Positions 12,413 to 22,490 of a stretch of DNA of 64,000 nucleotides are shown here, piece by piece. The notes under the pieces are model-generated. The model was given only the letters and a program-made list of their open reading frames with translations. It did no database searches and was not told where the DNA came from. The position numbers were made by a program, and so were the translations under genes. Source of the DNA: Ricinus communis (taxonomy: Eukaryota > Streptophyta > Magnoliopsida > Malpighiales > Euphorbiaceae); NCBI RefSeq assembly GCF_019578655.1, contig NC_063257.1, positions 21,514,001 through 21,578,000 on the forward strand. The letters are read 5' to 3'. How positions within the stretch are numbered: position 1 is the stretch's first letter; the number at the start of each line of letters is the position of its first letter.

Positions 12413-12414
12413 TT

Positions 12415-13053
12415 TGGTATCAGAGCCAAACTTATAAGTTTGGTTTACTTTCTTTTCAATTAAGGGTCTGTCTTCTATTTCATCTCAATTTTTGTTCGCA
12501 TCATTATAAAAAAAAGTATACTATTTTCATTGATGCCCGCATACCAAGGCAGATTTCCAAAAAAAAAAGAAAAAGGAAAGGAACGGAAAACTAACCCTAA
12601 CAGTTTTTGTTGGATGGTTCTTGAAGAATTGATTATTGATTGATTCATTCCGCAATTCTTTTTTAATTGATTGGAGCTGATCTTCATTCTTGAAATTTTG
12701 ATTTGGGTAATTTTTTTATTTTCTCTTAAAAAGCTTTTCTTTTGGGTTAATTGAGTATTGTTCGATTAGTTGTAAGCTTGTTTTATTCACACGCTTATAA
12801 TTCATTTTATTGATTCACGAGTGTTCTATTAAACTTTAGAATTAATAAACGTTAAGAGGTTATGAAAAACTTGTTCTTATGGTTAGTATAACAATTTGAT
12901 TTAATTTCTATAAGGAGTTCAATTCTTTGTGAGTGAAACACGTGAGGGAGTGATCTTTTCTTATTTTGCCTTTGACTATAAGAAGCCTCTAGAGTACAAC
13001 ACTTGATCACTTCTTTTTTTTTTTGTCTTCTTTTCTAGTCTTTTGGTTTAACC
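12415..13053 (+). other. PBS and untranslated leader of element C
   Basis: TGGTATCAGAGCC (12415-12427), three bases after the LTR, is the usual plant primer-binding site for initiator-methionine tRNA. It starts minus-strand DNA synthesis. The rest, to the gag ATG at 13054, is AT-rich leader with no gene. Confidence 0.8.
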
Positions 13054-14095
13054 ATGTCAACTGAACATCCATTGACTTTGGAAAATTTAGCTTATACATT
13101 GAGAGATGTAGTAGAACATATGCAAAAACAAGATGACAAATTAACTAGGTTATTGAATGATATGCCTAAAATGTCTAAAGGGGATGGTTTTGATAATGAC
13201 CAAGAAAGTGAGTCTAAAGGGTCTAAACATAATCTCCAACCCAAAATTGACACTAATTTGGGTAGCATTAAGATGAAAATACCATCTTTTCATGGTAAAA
13301 GTGACTCTCAAGTTTATTTGGAGTGGGAAAAGAAGGTTGAAAGGGTTTTTGAATGTCATAACTATAGTGAGTCTAAAAAGGTTAAACTTGCTGTTGTTGA
13401 ATTTTGTGATTATGCTGCCATTTGGTGGGATCAATTGGTGAGTGGTCATAGGCATTATGGGGAACCCGAAGTTGGTTCATGGGATGAGGTTAAGTGCATT
13501 ATGCATAAAAGGTTTGTGCCACTACCAAAGGGATTTGTACAACAAGTTACAAAATTTAGTACAAGGTGGTAAGAGTCTTGAGGAGTATTGGCAATTTATG
13601 GAGATAGCTATGATTAGAGCCAATATAGATGAGGATAGGGAAGCCACAATGGCAAGATTTTTGCATGGTTTGAATCGTGATATTGCTAACATAATTGAAT
13701 TGCAGCATTATGTAGAGATGGAGGACATGTTGCACATGGCCGTAATAGTGGAAAAGCAATTAAAAACCAAAAGCAGAAGTGCTGCCCCTAGCTTAAGATG
13801 GAGTAACACATAGAAAGGAAGCAACCAGCCCCCTAACAAGGGTCGTGAGGCATCAAAAGACATCAAGGCAGCCCCTAAATTTGATGTTAACACTAAGCCA
13901 ATGACACAAAGTGACCTCAAATAAAAGAAAGTGCAATGTTTCAAGTGTTTGGGGTATGGGCATATATCTTCCCAATGTCCAAACAAGCGAACCATGGCAA
14001 TTCAAAGTGGTGAAGTGGTCTTTGAGAGTGATGAAGAATCCGAACCTGGTGAGGAGGATTACCTAGATATGCCTGAGTTGGAGGATTGTGATTAG
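13054..14095 (+). pseudogene. Gag of element C (CRM-like), frameshifted
   Basis: Gag packages the element RNA into particles. The ORF starts at 13054 (MSTEHPLTLENLAY). It includes the gag core KMKIPSFHGKSDSQVYLEWE, VKLAVVEFCDYAAIWWDQL and then, after a frameshift near 13520, YNKLQNLVQGGKSLEEYW and ATMARFLHGLNRDIANIIEL. A CCHC zinc knuckle, CFKCLGYGHISSQC, is at about 13935-13976. Stops at 13812 and 13921 also break it. An acidic stretch (ESDEESEPGEEDYLD) follows, up to the stop at 14093. Order and motifs are those of chromovirus gag. Confidence 0.85.
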
Positions 14096-14590
14096 GTGCA
14101 ATTGGGTGAGGTTAGTAATGTACTTGTAACCTTTAGAGCTCTTAATTTACATCCTGTTGATGATGATGCTCAAAGGGAAAACATATTCCATACTACATGT
14201 AAAGTACAAAACCATGATGCTAATTGTAGTTTAATCATTGATGGGGGTAGTTGTACTAATGTAGCAAGTGCTATGATGGTTGATAAACTTAAGCTTACAA
14301 CTACTAAGCACCCTAAGCCATACACCTTGTAATGGCATAATGATCAAAGTGGAATTAGAGTTACTAAGCAAGTATGGGTTATATTTAGTACAAAGAAGTA
14401 TCATGATGAGGTACTATATGATGTTGTTCCCAAGCATGCATGTCATATGTTGCTAGGTAGACCATGGTTATATGATAGACCTGTAATTCATAATGGTCGA
14501 ACCAATGCTTCTTCTCTTATAATGGATGGAAAATCGTATGTTTTGGCACCATTAAGTCCTAAAGAAGTTTGTGAATTACAAAAAGTTGTA
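14096..14590 (+). pseudogene. Protease remnant of element C
   Basis: Continues from gag with one stop at 14330. The aspartic-protease region reads CSLIIDGGSCTNVAS at about 14228, with Gly where DSGS is usual in CRM. The downstream block VVPKHACHMLLGRPWLYDR lies at about 14425-14480. The GGS change and the stop mean no active enzyme is expected. Confidence 0.75.
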
Positions 14591-15734
14591 TAGGACCGAA
14601 TGGAAGCATATGAGAAAGGAAGCATATGAGAAAGAAAAACAAAAGTGTGAGAGTGCACATGAAAAAGAAAAGGTGCACAAGCAAAAGGGGAGTTATGTGG
14701 AAAATAATGAGGGGCGAGAGCAAAGAGTGGTAAAAGGAGAGTTTAGTGAGGGTTTGCGCAAGAATGTGAGCAAAAGAATGAGCAAGGCGCAAGAAAAAGG
14801 GGAGGCAAGTGAGAAAAAAGTGAGTTTCTTAGTTAGAGAGCGAGACATGAGAAAGGCTTTGAGTGAAAATAGGCAAGTACTTGTACTTATGTACAAAGAA
14901 ACTTTATTTAAAACTAATAATCTTAACTCTTTTCTTCCTAGTATGTTTGTAAGTGTTTTGCAAGAGTTTGTGATTCACACGAATCATGAAGCATTGAAGC
15001 ACCTGAGGGGACAGAACAAGTTGAATAAACGCCATGCTAAGAACAAGTTGAATAAACGCCATGCTAAGTGGAGGGAATTCATTGAAGCATTTCCCTATGA
15101 CATTAAGTACAAGCAAGTGAATTTAGATGGCGCAAAGAAGGCTAAATTTGTGTTGAAATTACATGGACAAGTGCGTGCAAACTTGGAAAGGCACGATGAA
15201 CAAATCACCAAACAACACAATAAGGGCCGCAAAAAGGTGGTGTTTGAAGTTGGTGATTGGGTTTGGGTGCATTTCAGGAAGGAAAGGTTTCCCAATCAAA
15301 GGAAATCAAAGTTGATGCCACGTGGTGATGGTCCATTTCAAGTGATAGAGCGCATCAACGATAATGCATATGAAGTTGACTTACCTGATGAGTATAATGT
15401 TAGTGCTACTTTTAATGTTGCTGATTTATCTCCTTTTGATTTTAATGAAGGCGTTGATTCGAGGTCGAATCCTTTCGAAGAGGAGGGCAATGATGCAACC
15501 AAGGATGCAGCTAAGTCAACTAGCATGGATCCACTAGCCTATGGAGGACCAATGACACGAGCAAAGAGTAAGAAGTTCAAGCACGCCTTAAATTCATACT
15601 TGGAGCATGTTTTGAAGATGGCTAATGATGGTGGTTTTGATGTTTTTGATGATGATAACAATGCCTTAAAGATAGTGACATTAATTGCTATTAATGAGCA
15701 ATTGAGGCAGAAGCCCGTCTTCAATAAGGCGTGA
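14571..15734 (+). CDS. Deletion-fused pol ORF of element C, 387 aa
   Basis: One open frame joins three pieces of chromovirus pol. Residues 1-135 are a Lys/Glu-rich linker ending in the pre-RT segment (MYKETLFKTNNLNSFLP, then SVLQEF). Residues about 136-182 are the end of RNase H (VIHTNHEALKHLRG), with a 27-bp direct duplication (NKLNKRHAK twice, 15016-15068). Residues about 183-300 are the integrase C-terminal domain (GDWVWVHFRKERFP, MPRGDGPFQVIERINDNAYEVDLP, NVSATFNVADLSPF). The last 81 codons lie inside the 3' LTR and include GGPMTRAKSKKFKHAL. The RT active site, the RNase H catalytic core and the integrase catalytic core are absent. The frame survived both deletions, so it may be a non-autonomous derivative, but expression is unknown. 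Confidence 0.75.
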   Translation: MNYKKLYRTEWKHMRKEAYEKEKQKCESAHEKEKVHKQKGSYVENNEGREQRVVKGEFSEGLRKNVSKRMSKAQEKGEASEKKVSFLVRERDMRKALSENRQVLVLMYKETLFKTNNLNSFLPSMFVSVLQEFVIHTNHEALKHLRGQNKLNKRHAKNKLNKRHAKWREFIEAFPYDIKYKQVNLDGAKKAKFVLKLHGQVRANLERHDEQITKQHNKGRKKVVFEVGDWVWVHFRKERFPNQRKSKLMPRGDGPFQVIERINDNAYEVDLPDEYNVSATFNVADLSPFDFNEGVDSRSNPFEEEGNDATKDAAKSTSMDPLAYGGPMTRAKSKKFKHALNSYLEHVLKMANDGGFDVFDDDNNALKIVTLIAINEQLRQKPVFNKA

Positions 15735-16494
15735 CCACGCCTTACAACCTGTGAGCTGCGTAGAAAGGGGGCAGAAGCTCATCTTCCATAAGGCATGACC
15801 ACACCTTACAGTTTATAAGCTGCCTGCAAAAAGAGCTTCGAATTTTTTAAGAAAAATTCATAATGGACCCGTTTTTAGTTAATTTCCTCTATCTTTGGAA
15901 GTATTGAATAAAGAGAACTTCCTCCCATAAATTTAGGATTTTAATTAGGGTTAGATTACTCTTTATCTTATCCTTCCTTATAGGGATAAGATTAGCCATA
16001 TATTAGGAGTCTTTTAGGGTTTGATTTTGATTCCTTATCTCTTAGTCCTTATAGGGTTTTGAATCATTTCAAAACTCTATAAATAGAGCTATGTATTTCG
16101 GCTAAAGGAATAAGATCAATATATATTTCTGAATAAAGTTTTATTTGAGTTGTTAACTCTTATTCCTTAAGGTGCTCCTTATTGAATTTCTTGAGATTAA
16201 ATTAACTTGTTTGATTTAGTTTCACATCTACATGTTTGATCAATCAATTAACTTTTTATTAGTTTCTTGGGTTGTTTGATTCTTCATCTATTTATAACTA
16301 AAGAGCTTAGTAGTTCTATTGCTAAGTTTGTTAGTTCCATAATCAATTGCAAACTTTCAAGTTAGATTTTAGGGTGATAATTTGAACTTATTGGTAAGAG
16401 TGCTTCCTCTTAAATAGGGAGAGCGTTTATCAGTTTAAGTTTCTCACCATTGCTTATCTTGGTGTTTGAACGTATCCGGTTCGAGTTCGTATCA
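15491..16494 (+). repeat. 3' LTR of element C
   Basis: 1004 bp, TGATGCAACC to GTATCA, right after the polypurine tract GAAGAGGAGGGCAA. It contains the pol stop (15732-15734), two copies of the 64-bp palindromic unit, and a U3 body (15830-16070) closely similar to that of element 3's LTR (62385-62560). Confidence 0.85.
16078..16085 (+). promoter_or_regulatory. TATA box in the 3' LTR of element C
   Basis: TATAAATA followed by GAGCT, at the end of the U3 module. The 5' LTR has lost one A at the same place (TATAATAG), so the copy that would drive the element is weaker on paper. Confidence 0.6.
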
Positions 16495-17300
16495 TTGGCG
16501 ATTTTATGCATTGTATTTAGTATTTAGTTTTTTTTTCTCTCATTTTTTAGTTGTAGGAACGGTTGTAATAGCTAGGCTTAAACTTTTGCACTTTTATTTT
16601 ACTTTATTTGGATGTATGCTCAATATCTACCAAATTGATTGCCTATTAAAATTTGGATACATATAAATGTTAGACCTGGCATTAAAATTGTAGTTCATTA
16701 GGTTAATTAATAGTAATTAAGCTTTAGAATCAACATAGACCTAGTGGGCTCTGCCATGTTTTAGTTAGATTAATTGGGCCATAATTAGATTTAAGATCAT
16801 TTAATTTGGGCATTTTCATAAAAAGTAGTCCATCTAGGCTTAAAGGCTGGAATCCAAGCATAACTTGTAATTGGACTAGACTAAGTAAAGCCTTGTGCAT
16901 AATTAATTAGTAAACTAGGCTAAAAACTTTAAGCACGGGCTGGGCATAATAAAATGGGCTAGACTCAACTGGACTCAGATGCAATAGTGCTTAATGTGTA
17001 GAAATATAATTCTTGCATTTATAGGCAATAGCTCGTTAAACAATAGAATTAAAGACAAAGATATACAAATCAGGAAGTTGGCTTTTATATCCATCTCTAG
17101 ATTTGTAATGTAAGCTTCCTTATGGAATCGAGAAATGTTACCCATTAGTAAAAGTGCCCCGGTGAATTACCCGGGTGGCGACTCCCATCTCCATGCTAGT
17201 CTCTGCGACTAGTTAGTGTGTTTCTTATTAGATTGAAAAGTTGTAGTGTCGTAGTCGCTAAAGATGCTTGGGTTCGCACCCGAAACCGTGGCCGATAACA
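16495..17300 (+). mobile_element. Tat-type LTR, right part (copy R2)
   Basis: Matches R1 (1-646) from about 16665: the phrase aaaattgtag near 16690, the block ggtggcgactc at 17175, and AGTCGCTAAAG at 17255. It ends at CA near 17299-17300, followed by cccta and then Athila protease coding sequence. CRM-like element C is inserted on its left, so this LTR predates C. It lies inside the protease region of Athila D. Confidence 0.6.
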
Positions 17301-17791
17301 CCCTATGGGTATTATAGAGGATGTGTTAGTTAAGGTTCAAGAATTTATTTTTTCTATAGATCTTATGATTATGAATATGGATGAGGATGTTGATGTTTCC
17401 TTTATCCTTGGTAGACACTTTTTCACTACCACTATAGCCATTATTGATGTTCATGATGGTAAGTTCATTCTTAGAGTAGGGGATGAACAAGTGACTTTTC
17501 AAACCCCCAATGACATGAGATACACACTTGTAGTTTATATTGATTTTAGTGATGAGATGAGAGAGCATGAAACTGTCAATTTTATTTCATCTACTGTTGC
17601 TAAAGATCCTCTTGAATTGTGTCTTGTGCAAGAATAGGAAATACTGGTAACATTAAAAGTCATTTAGTAGTTAGCCTATCTAGTGGTTGGAAAACAAGCG
17701 GGCATTTGAAGTTATTGAGATGCCTAAGGAAGAAAGAATGAAGCCTTCTATTAAAGAGCCACCAACTTTGAAGCTTAAGTAGTTCACATCT
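17301..17791 (+). pseudogene. Athila D protease-region fragment
   Basis: Open for 110 codons from about 17305: GIIEDVLVKVQEFIF, then DVSFILGRHFF and AIIDVHDGKFILRVG, the C-terminal half of the Athila retroviral-type protease domain (compare 22800-22980 and 36660-36840). A stop at 17635 and further breaks follow. The left side is cut by Tat LTR R2 and the right by the LTR of element E at 17792, so this is a leftover of an older element hit twice. Confidence 0.8.
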
Positions 17792-19230
17792 TGATAAGTG
17801 CTAGAAGCACTTACTATTGAGCTATGTTTGTGCATTGATTTTACCCTAAATTAATTTAGTTTGTTTGTTAGAACTTATTTTTCAATTCTTCTTTGACACT
17901 TTAAGGATCCTATATGAAGAGTGGTTTTTGGCATCATAAAACATGAAATATCGGGCTAAGAAAATGCATGTTCATAAAGGTTTGGAGTCTCACACGGGTA
18001 TGACACGGGAAGCTCTTGACCATATGGTCTTTCCATGCAAGATAAGAAGAATGGCAGAATGTTAGAAGGCATGACACGGGAAGCACAAGCCCGTGTGGTC
18101 TCCCAGTGTAAATCAAGAAAATAGGCAGATTATGCTGGAAGTTCAAACGGGGAAGGGACATGCCCGTGTTACCTTCCCGTGCGCCCTAGAAGGTGATATT
18201 TAAGCTACGAAAAGCTAAGGACGTCACAAGCCGTGTGGCCTGTACGGTCCTTATGTCAGTCCAAAAAAAATACACAATTTAAAGGAATTGTTAGGGTTGT
18301 TTTGATAGAGTTCCATCATTTTTTTCATTTCTAGAGAGAGAAACACTTAGAGAACGTAACTTTCATTCCATTTCTTAAGGTTCTATTGGTTGTTTTCAAG
18401 GAAGAACATCATTTTTACCTTTGGTTTTCAAGATTCAAGATTCAAGATTGAATATTTTCATCTCTACTCATCCATGAATAGTTTGAGATCTTCTTTCCCT
18501 ACTCTTCATTTCTTTATTCCATGTGTGGGGACTAATCTTCTTGCTATTTGGGTTTTGATGAACCCTAATTTGTATTGTATGGACTAATTCAAAGTTAACA
18601 CAATTAAATCTTTTCCTTGAGTTGTTTTATGCTTTTGATTTCTTAATCGTATATTTCAATTGATAAGTCCATATATTGACCAAGATTTTTTTTCATAAAT
18701 TGATTAGAGATAATTATTTATGAATTGATCACATCTTAGGGATTGAGGATTGATTAGGATACTAGAGATCGATCTACAAGATCCTTTGGTTTAATAGTTC
18801 CTGAATCTTAATGCATGACCTAAGTGAGTGGGTTTGAGAGGAGATTCCTTTCCCTCCTCTTAGGAATTAGGCGGTTTAATCACTTGGGAAAGGTTTTACC
18901 TAATTTTGTAGAGATAATTATTTATGAATTGATCAAATATTGGTTTTGATTTAATTATTGTTTTCTTCATGAAGTATAGAACTTATTAAGGGACTCATTA
19001 CCTGAATAGCCTTTATCCTTGATTAATATATCAAATTGTTTTAATTCTCGTTATTAATAATTAATTTAATTTTAAACATTTCTATAACTAATCTATATTT
19101 GATTACTAAACATTAGTATATGATTGAACGTAGTAATCACAATTAAGTCCCTAGTGGAATGATACTCTACTTATTACTTTATTACTTGATACTATTAGTG
19201 TACTTTGCCGTGTGTCGATAGCGCGCATCA
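17792..19230 (+). mobile_element. 5' LTR of Athila element E
   Basis: 1439 bp, from TGATAAGTGCTAGAAGC to GCGCGCATCA. It is the same family as the LTR of element B (5779-7115, opposite strand). A dense cluster of CACGGG/CCCGTG motifs is at 17990-18250. It is followed within 7 bp by an Athila-type PBS. It interrupts Athila D. Confidence 0.85.
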
Positions 19231-19236
19231 AGTTCT

Positions 19237-19254
19237 TGGCTCCATTGCTAGGGA
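19237..19254 (+). other. Primer-binding site of element E
   Basis: TGGCTCCATTGCTAGGGA resembles TGGCGCCGTTGCCGGGGA, the site usual in Athila elements and complementary to plant tRNA-Asp. It has several substitutions, consistent with age. Confidence 0.7.
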
Positions 19255-19366
19255 ACCCTTCTATTATGATATTATTAGTAATTCAAAAGCTAGTGTTTTA
19301 GTATTTTTATTTTTACTTGATTATTCTTGTTGTGTTTATGTTCTTTTCACGTACTAAAATCTATGC

Positions 19367-22300
19367 ATGACCCGAGCTAATTCGACATAACTATTTACTT
19401 ACAAACCAAAGTTAGAAAGAACTTTCAGGAAGCAGTGAAGGGAAGATAGAGAACAAGCTTTAGCAAAGATAGTGGCAGAGCTATAGGATCAAAATCAATA
19501 GGATCGGGAGGAACCAAACCAAAGAGAGGAACAATTAATGGTAGCTCCACCTAGGGAGAGAACCATGCAAAAGTATGCACGTCTAACTCTTAATTGGGCT
19601 ATAAAGAGTATTGTTAGACCGAACGTTGTGGCGAACAATTTTGAGATCAAGCCCAACATTATTCAGATGGTGCAAAATAATTGCATGTTTGATGGTTTGC
19701 CAAATGAGGACCCAAGCAATCATTTGGATGATTTCCTTGAGAATGTGAAACGTTCAAGATTAATGGGGTATCAGATGATGCTATCAGACTGAATCTATTT
19801 CCATTCTCATTGAGCGATAAGCTGAAGAAATGGTTGAAATCATTTCCAACTGGGACATTTACAACCTGGACTCAGTTGGCCTAGAAAGTTTTGGAGAGAC
19901 ACTTCCTACCATTTAAGATGGCCAAGTTAAGAAATGACATAGGAGGATTTCTTCAGCAAGATAATGAAACTTTATAGTATTGTTGGGAATGGTCCTCAAA
20001 CTGGATCTCCAAGCACCTTAGAAAGAGAGGGCTTAGTTAAAAAGGCTTTAGGAAGGGAAGACTCTAAAGGAGAGTGCTCTATAGGGGACTACAGGGGATG
20101 AAATTAGGAAATCTTAATACTCGTTGAAACTACACATTTTAAGTGATGCGATGCTTTTGCAACTACAACTAAGGCAGTGAATCTATTGATGCAACCTAGC
20201 ACAATGAAAAGTATTAAAAATATAGCCCAAAGTTGGAATCTCTTCCTAACGATTAGTTGTTAAGTTAGCCTTAAGCTTTAATCCACCTCTATTAAGCTTT
20301 ATTAATTCTTAATCCGGCAAATTAATTGACCTTACCTCTAAGTGAAAATTAACTTGTTGTTGCAATTAAAATTCCAAATTCAATTAGAATTTCTCAATTA
20401 CTAAAAGAATTCTATGAACAGTAATCAATACATTCAATGTAACAAAAACTGGATTGTTATTATTAATTGCAAAAAGAATACAAGAAAAGGAACTTAAACA
20501 ATCTAACAATTCAATACAAAAACCAATATAGCAAGGATCCCCAATGGGTTCAATCAATCTAGCTACACATGTTCATGTCTATAACAAATAGGAATTCAAT
20601 TACAATGAAAGAATTAAAAAATTGAAACATATACACCCTTTTCCTAGCATTGGATGAACAGCTTAGATCCTTGATCTACACTATAAATGATTTCCAAAAT
20701 GCCTCTTGATTTGCTCCAAACTCCTCTTCAATCTTCAATTAAATCCCAATAGTCACGAATCTAACATCAAAAGGAGGAATCAGTCTCCTAGAAGCCGCCT
20801 CCGGATGTCTGAAATGCGTCTAGGGAAATTACAGAGGAAGATGAAGAGTCAAAATCATCGATCTCCTTCTCTTTTTTTGCTCATTCAATTTTATACTATA
20901 CGCAAATACGAGTGTGTTCGAAGCCCGTGTTCCTCAACACGGGCCGTGTCTAGGCCGTGTCTAGGCCGCGTTGGTCTCCAGATAATAGAATGAACTGAAT
21001 CGAGGAAGGGCATGCTCTGGCTTGTGTTACCAACATGGGCCGTGCTCTCGAATGTAGAAAGGGCGTGTTCTTGCCCGTGTTACCCAACACGGGCCGTGCT
21101 TTAGAGCGTGTTACCCTCGGGAATCATGTTGCTTCAAAGTTCTTAAGCTACACAGCCTGGAATTTCTGCACGGGCTTAAACACGGGCCGTGTTGACTTCC
21201 TAAAAGTCAACCCAAGGTCAAACGCCTTTGATTACATTCGTTTTTGCCCGAAATTGATATAAAATTGCTCGAACACTGATGATGGACCTATAAAATCTCT
21301 TGGAATACAAAAGGACATAAAACATGGGTGATCTTGGAATAAAAACACAATAGATGCTAAGAAAATGCATAATATATGCAAGCCAACATGTGTAAAACTA
21401 TGCATATCATTAAGCTAGGACAAAGATTTACTGGGGAGCTGTCCATATCATAGTTTACCTTTATGGCTACAAATTTAGACATTCTTTAATGGATTGAATT
21501 ATGCAAGTAAACAATTTATTAATGCAGTAGTAGATGAATCATTGAATGGTAAGACTCTAGAGCAAGCTATGAACCTTATTAAGGATATGGCCATCACAAA
21601 TTACCAATGGCAAAATCTAAGAGAGCAGGTTTGAGTTAGAGGAAGTGGGATCCACGCAATAGACCCCATGGTAGCTGTAAATGCATAGTTAGAGGCCATG
21701 AGCAAAAATATGGATGCTTTGACTATGTCGTGATCTGTAACTCAGGCACAAGTTATGACTTGGGATTGGTATGGGCGCAGTCATCAAAGTTAAGATTGCC
21801 AAAATGTCAATACTCTTGCTAAGCCAGAGCAGGTTGATTATGTGGGAAATGCTCCTAGGCTGCAGAACAACCCCTACAACAATACTTATAATTCGAGGTG
21901 GAGAAATCATCTAAATTTCTCTTGGAGAAATTAGAATTAGTAGAGACCTCCACCTCTAAGATCTCAACAGCAAAACCAGCAACAAGTTCTTCCTAGGAAG
22001 AGCATCCTAGAAGAGATGATGGAGAAGTTCATATAAGCTTCTGAAACTCGGTTTCAATATATTGAAACCACTCTTAGGAACCAACAGGCTTCTATTCACA
22101 ATTTAGAGAATCAAGTGGGGGCAAATTAAAATTTTTTGAGTGAAAGGCCTCAAGGAAGTTTACTAGGTAACACCGAAGCTCATTCTAAGGAGCAACTTAA
22201 AGTTATTACATTGAGAAGTGATAAGGAATTGGGAACTAAGGCGAGAGAAGTAGAAGAGAGTTCAACTATAGTTGAAGAAGTAGTTGAAGAAAATAAGAGT

Positions 22301-22440
22301 GAAGAGGTTGGTGTGGAAGAAAAAGTAGAAGCATTACCAAAGCCTACCCCTCTTCTGAAGGAGTATAAACCAAGAGTACCCTTTCCAGCATGTCTTCAAA
22401 AAGACAAAATGGATACACAATTTGGTTAGTTTCTTGAACT
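19367..22440 (+). pseudogene. Gag of Athila element E, broken by solo LTR F1
   Basis: Starts MTRANS at 19367, as gag does in elements G and 3, but hits a stop at the eighth codon. The core is NNFEIKPNIIQMVQ, GLPNEDPSNHLDDFLE (19625-19750), then frameshifted FPFS... and the domain resumes after solo LTR F1 (20144-21409) with WLQIQTFFNGLNYASKQF and GKTLEQAMNLIKDMA (21465-21600). An Asn/Gln-rich linker (about 21840-21990) and an acidic EEVVEENKSEEVGVEEKVE region (22275-22335) lead to protease. About 150 bp before F1 (19985-20138) do not look like gag. Many stops; non-functional. Confidence 0.75.
20144..21409 (-). mobile_element. Solo LTR F1 (Athila-like), TSD TTAAG
   Basis: 1266 bp. On the minus strand it begins TGATATGCATAG and ends GCATCGCATCA. 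A perfect 5-bp duplication TTAAG lies at 20139-20143 and 21410-21414. No internal coding sequence, so this is a solo LTR left by recombination between the LTRs of one element. It contains a cluster of CACGGGCC/GGCCGTGT motifs (20920-21200). It is related to F2 (37251-38717) and F3 (49775-51248). Confidence 0.9.
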
Positions 22441-22490
22441 TTTTTGAACAATTGCATATTAATATACCCTCTGTGGAAGCTCTTTCATAG

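Larger units (their letters stand above)
11155..16494 (+). mobile_element. Element C: complete CRM-like chromovirus, internally deleted
   Basis: A 5340-bp Ty3/gypsy element with two LTRs (11155-12412 and 15491-16494, TGATGC...GTATCA), a PBS matching initiator-Met tRNA, gag, a remnant protease, a deleted pol and a polypurine tract (GAAGAGGAGGGCAA) just before the 3' LTR. Target duplication is TTGGT (11150-11154) versus TTGGC (16495-16499), four of five bases. Lineage evidence: the integrase end reads YNVSATFNVADLSPF and then a SNPFEEEGND-type tail, and the pol ORF runs into the 3' LTR, as in CRM chromoviruses. Most of RT, RNase H and the integrase core is gone, so it cannot move on its own. 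Confidence 0.85.

Noticed and set aside
13150..13455. Minus-strand open frame of 101 codons.
   Set aside because: Shadow of the gag gene of element C on the other strand.
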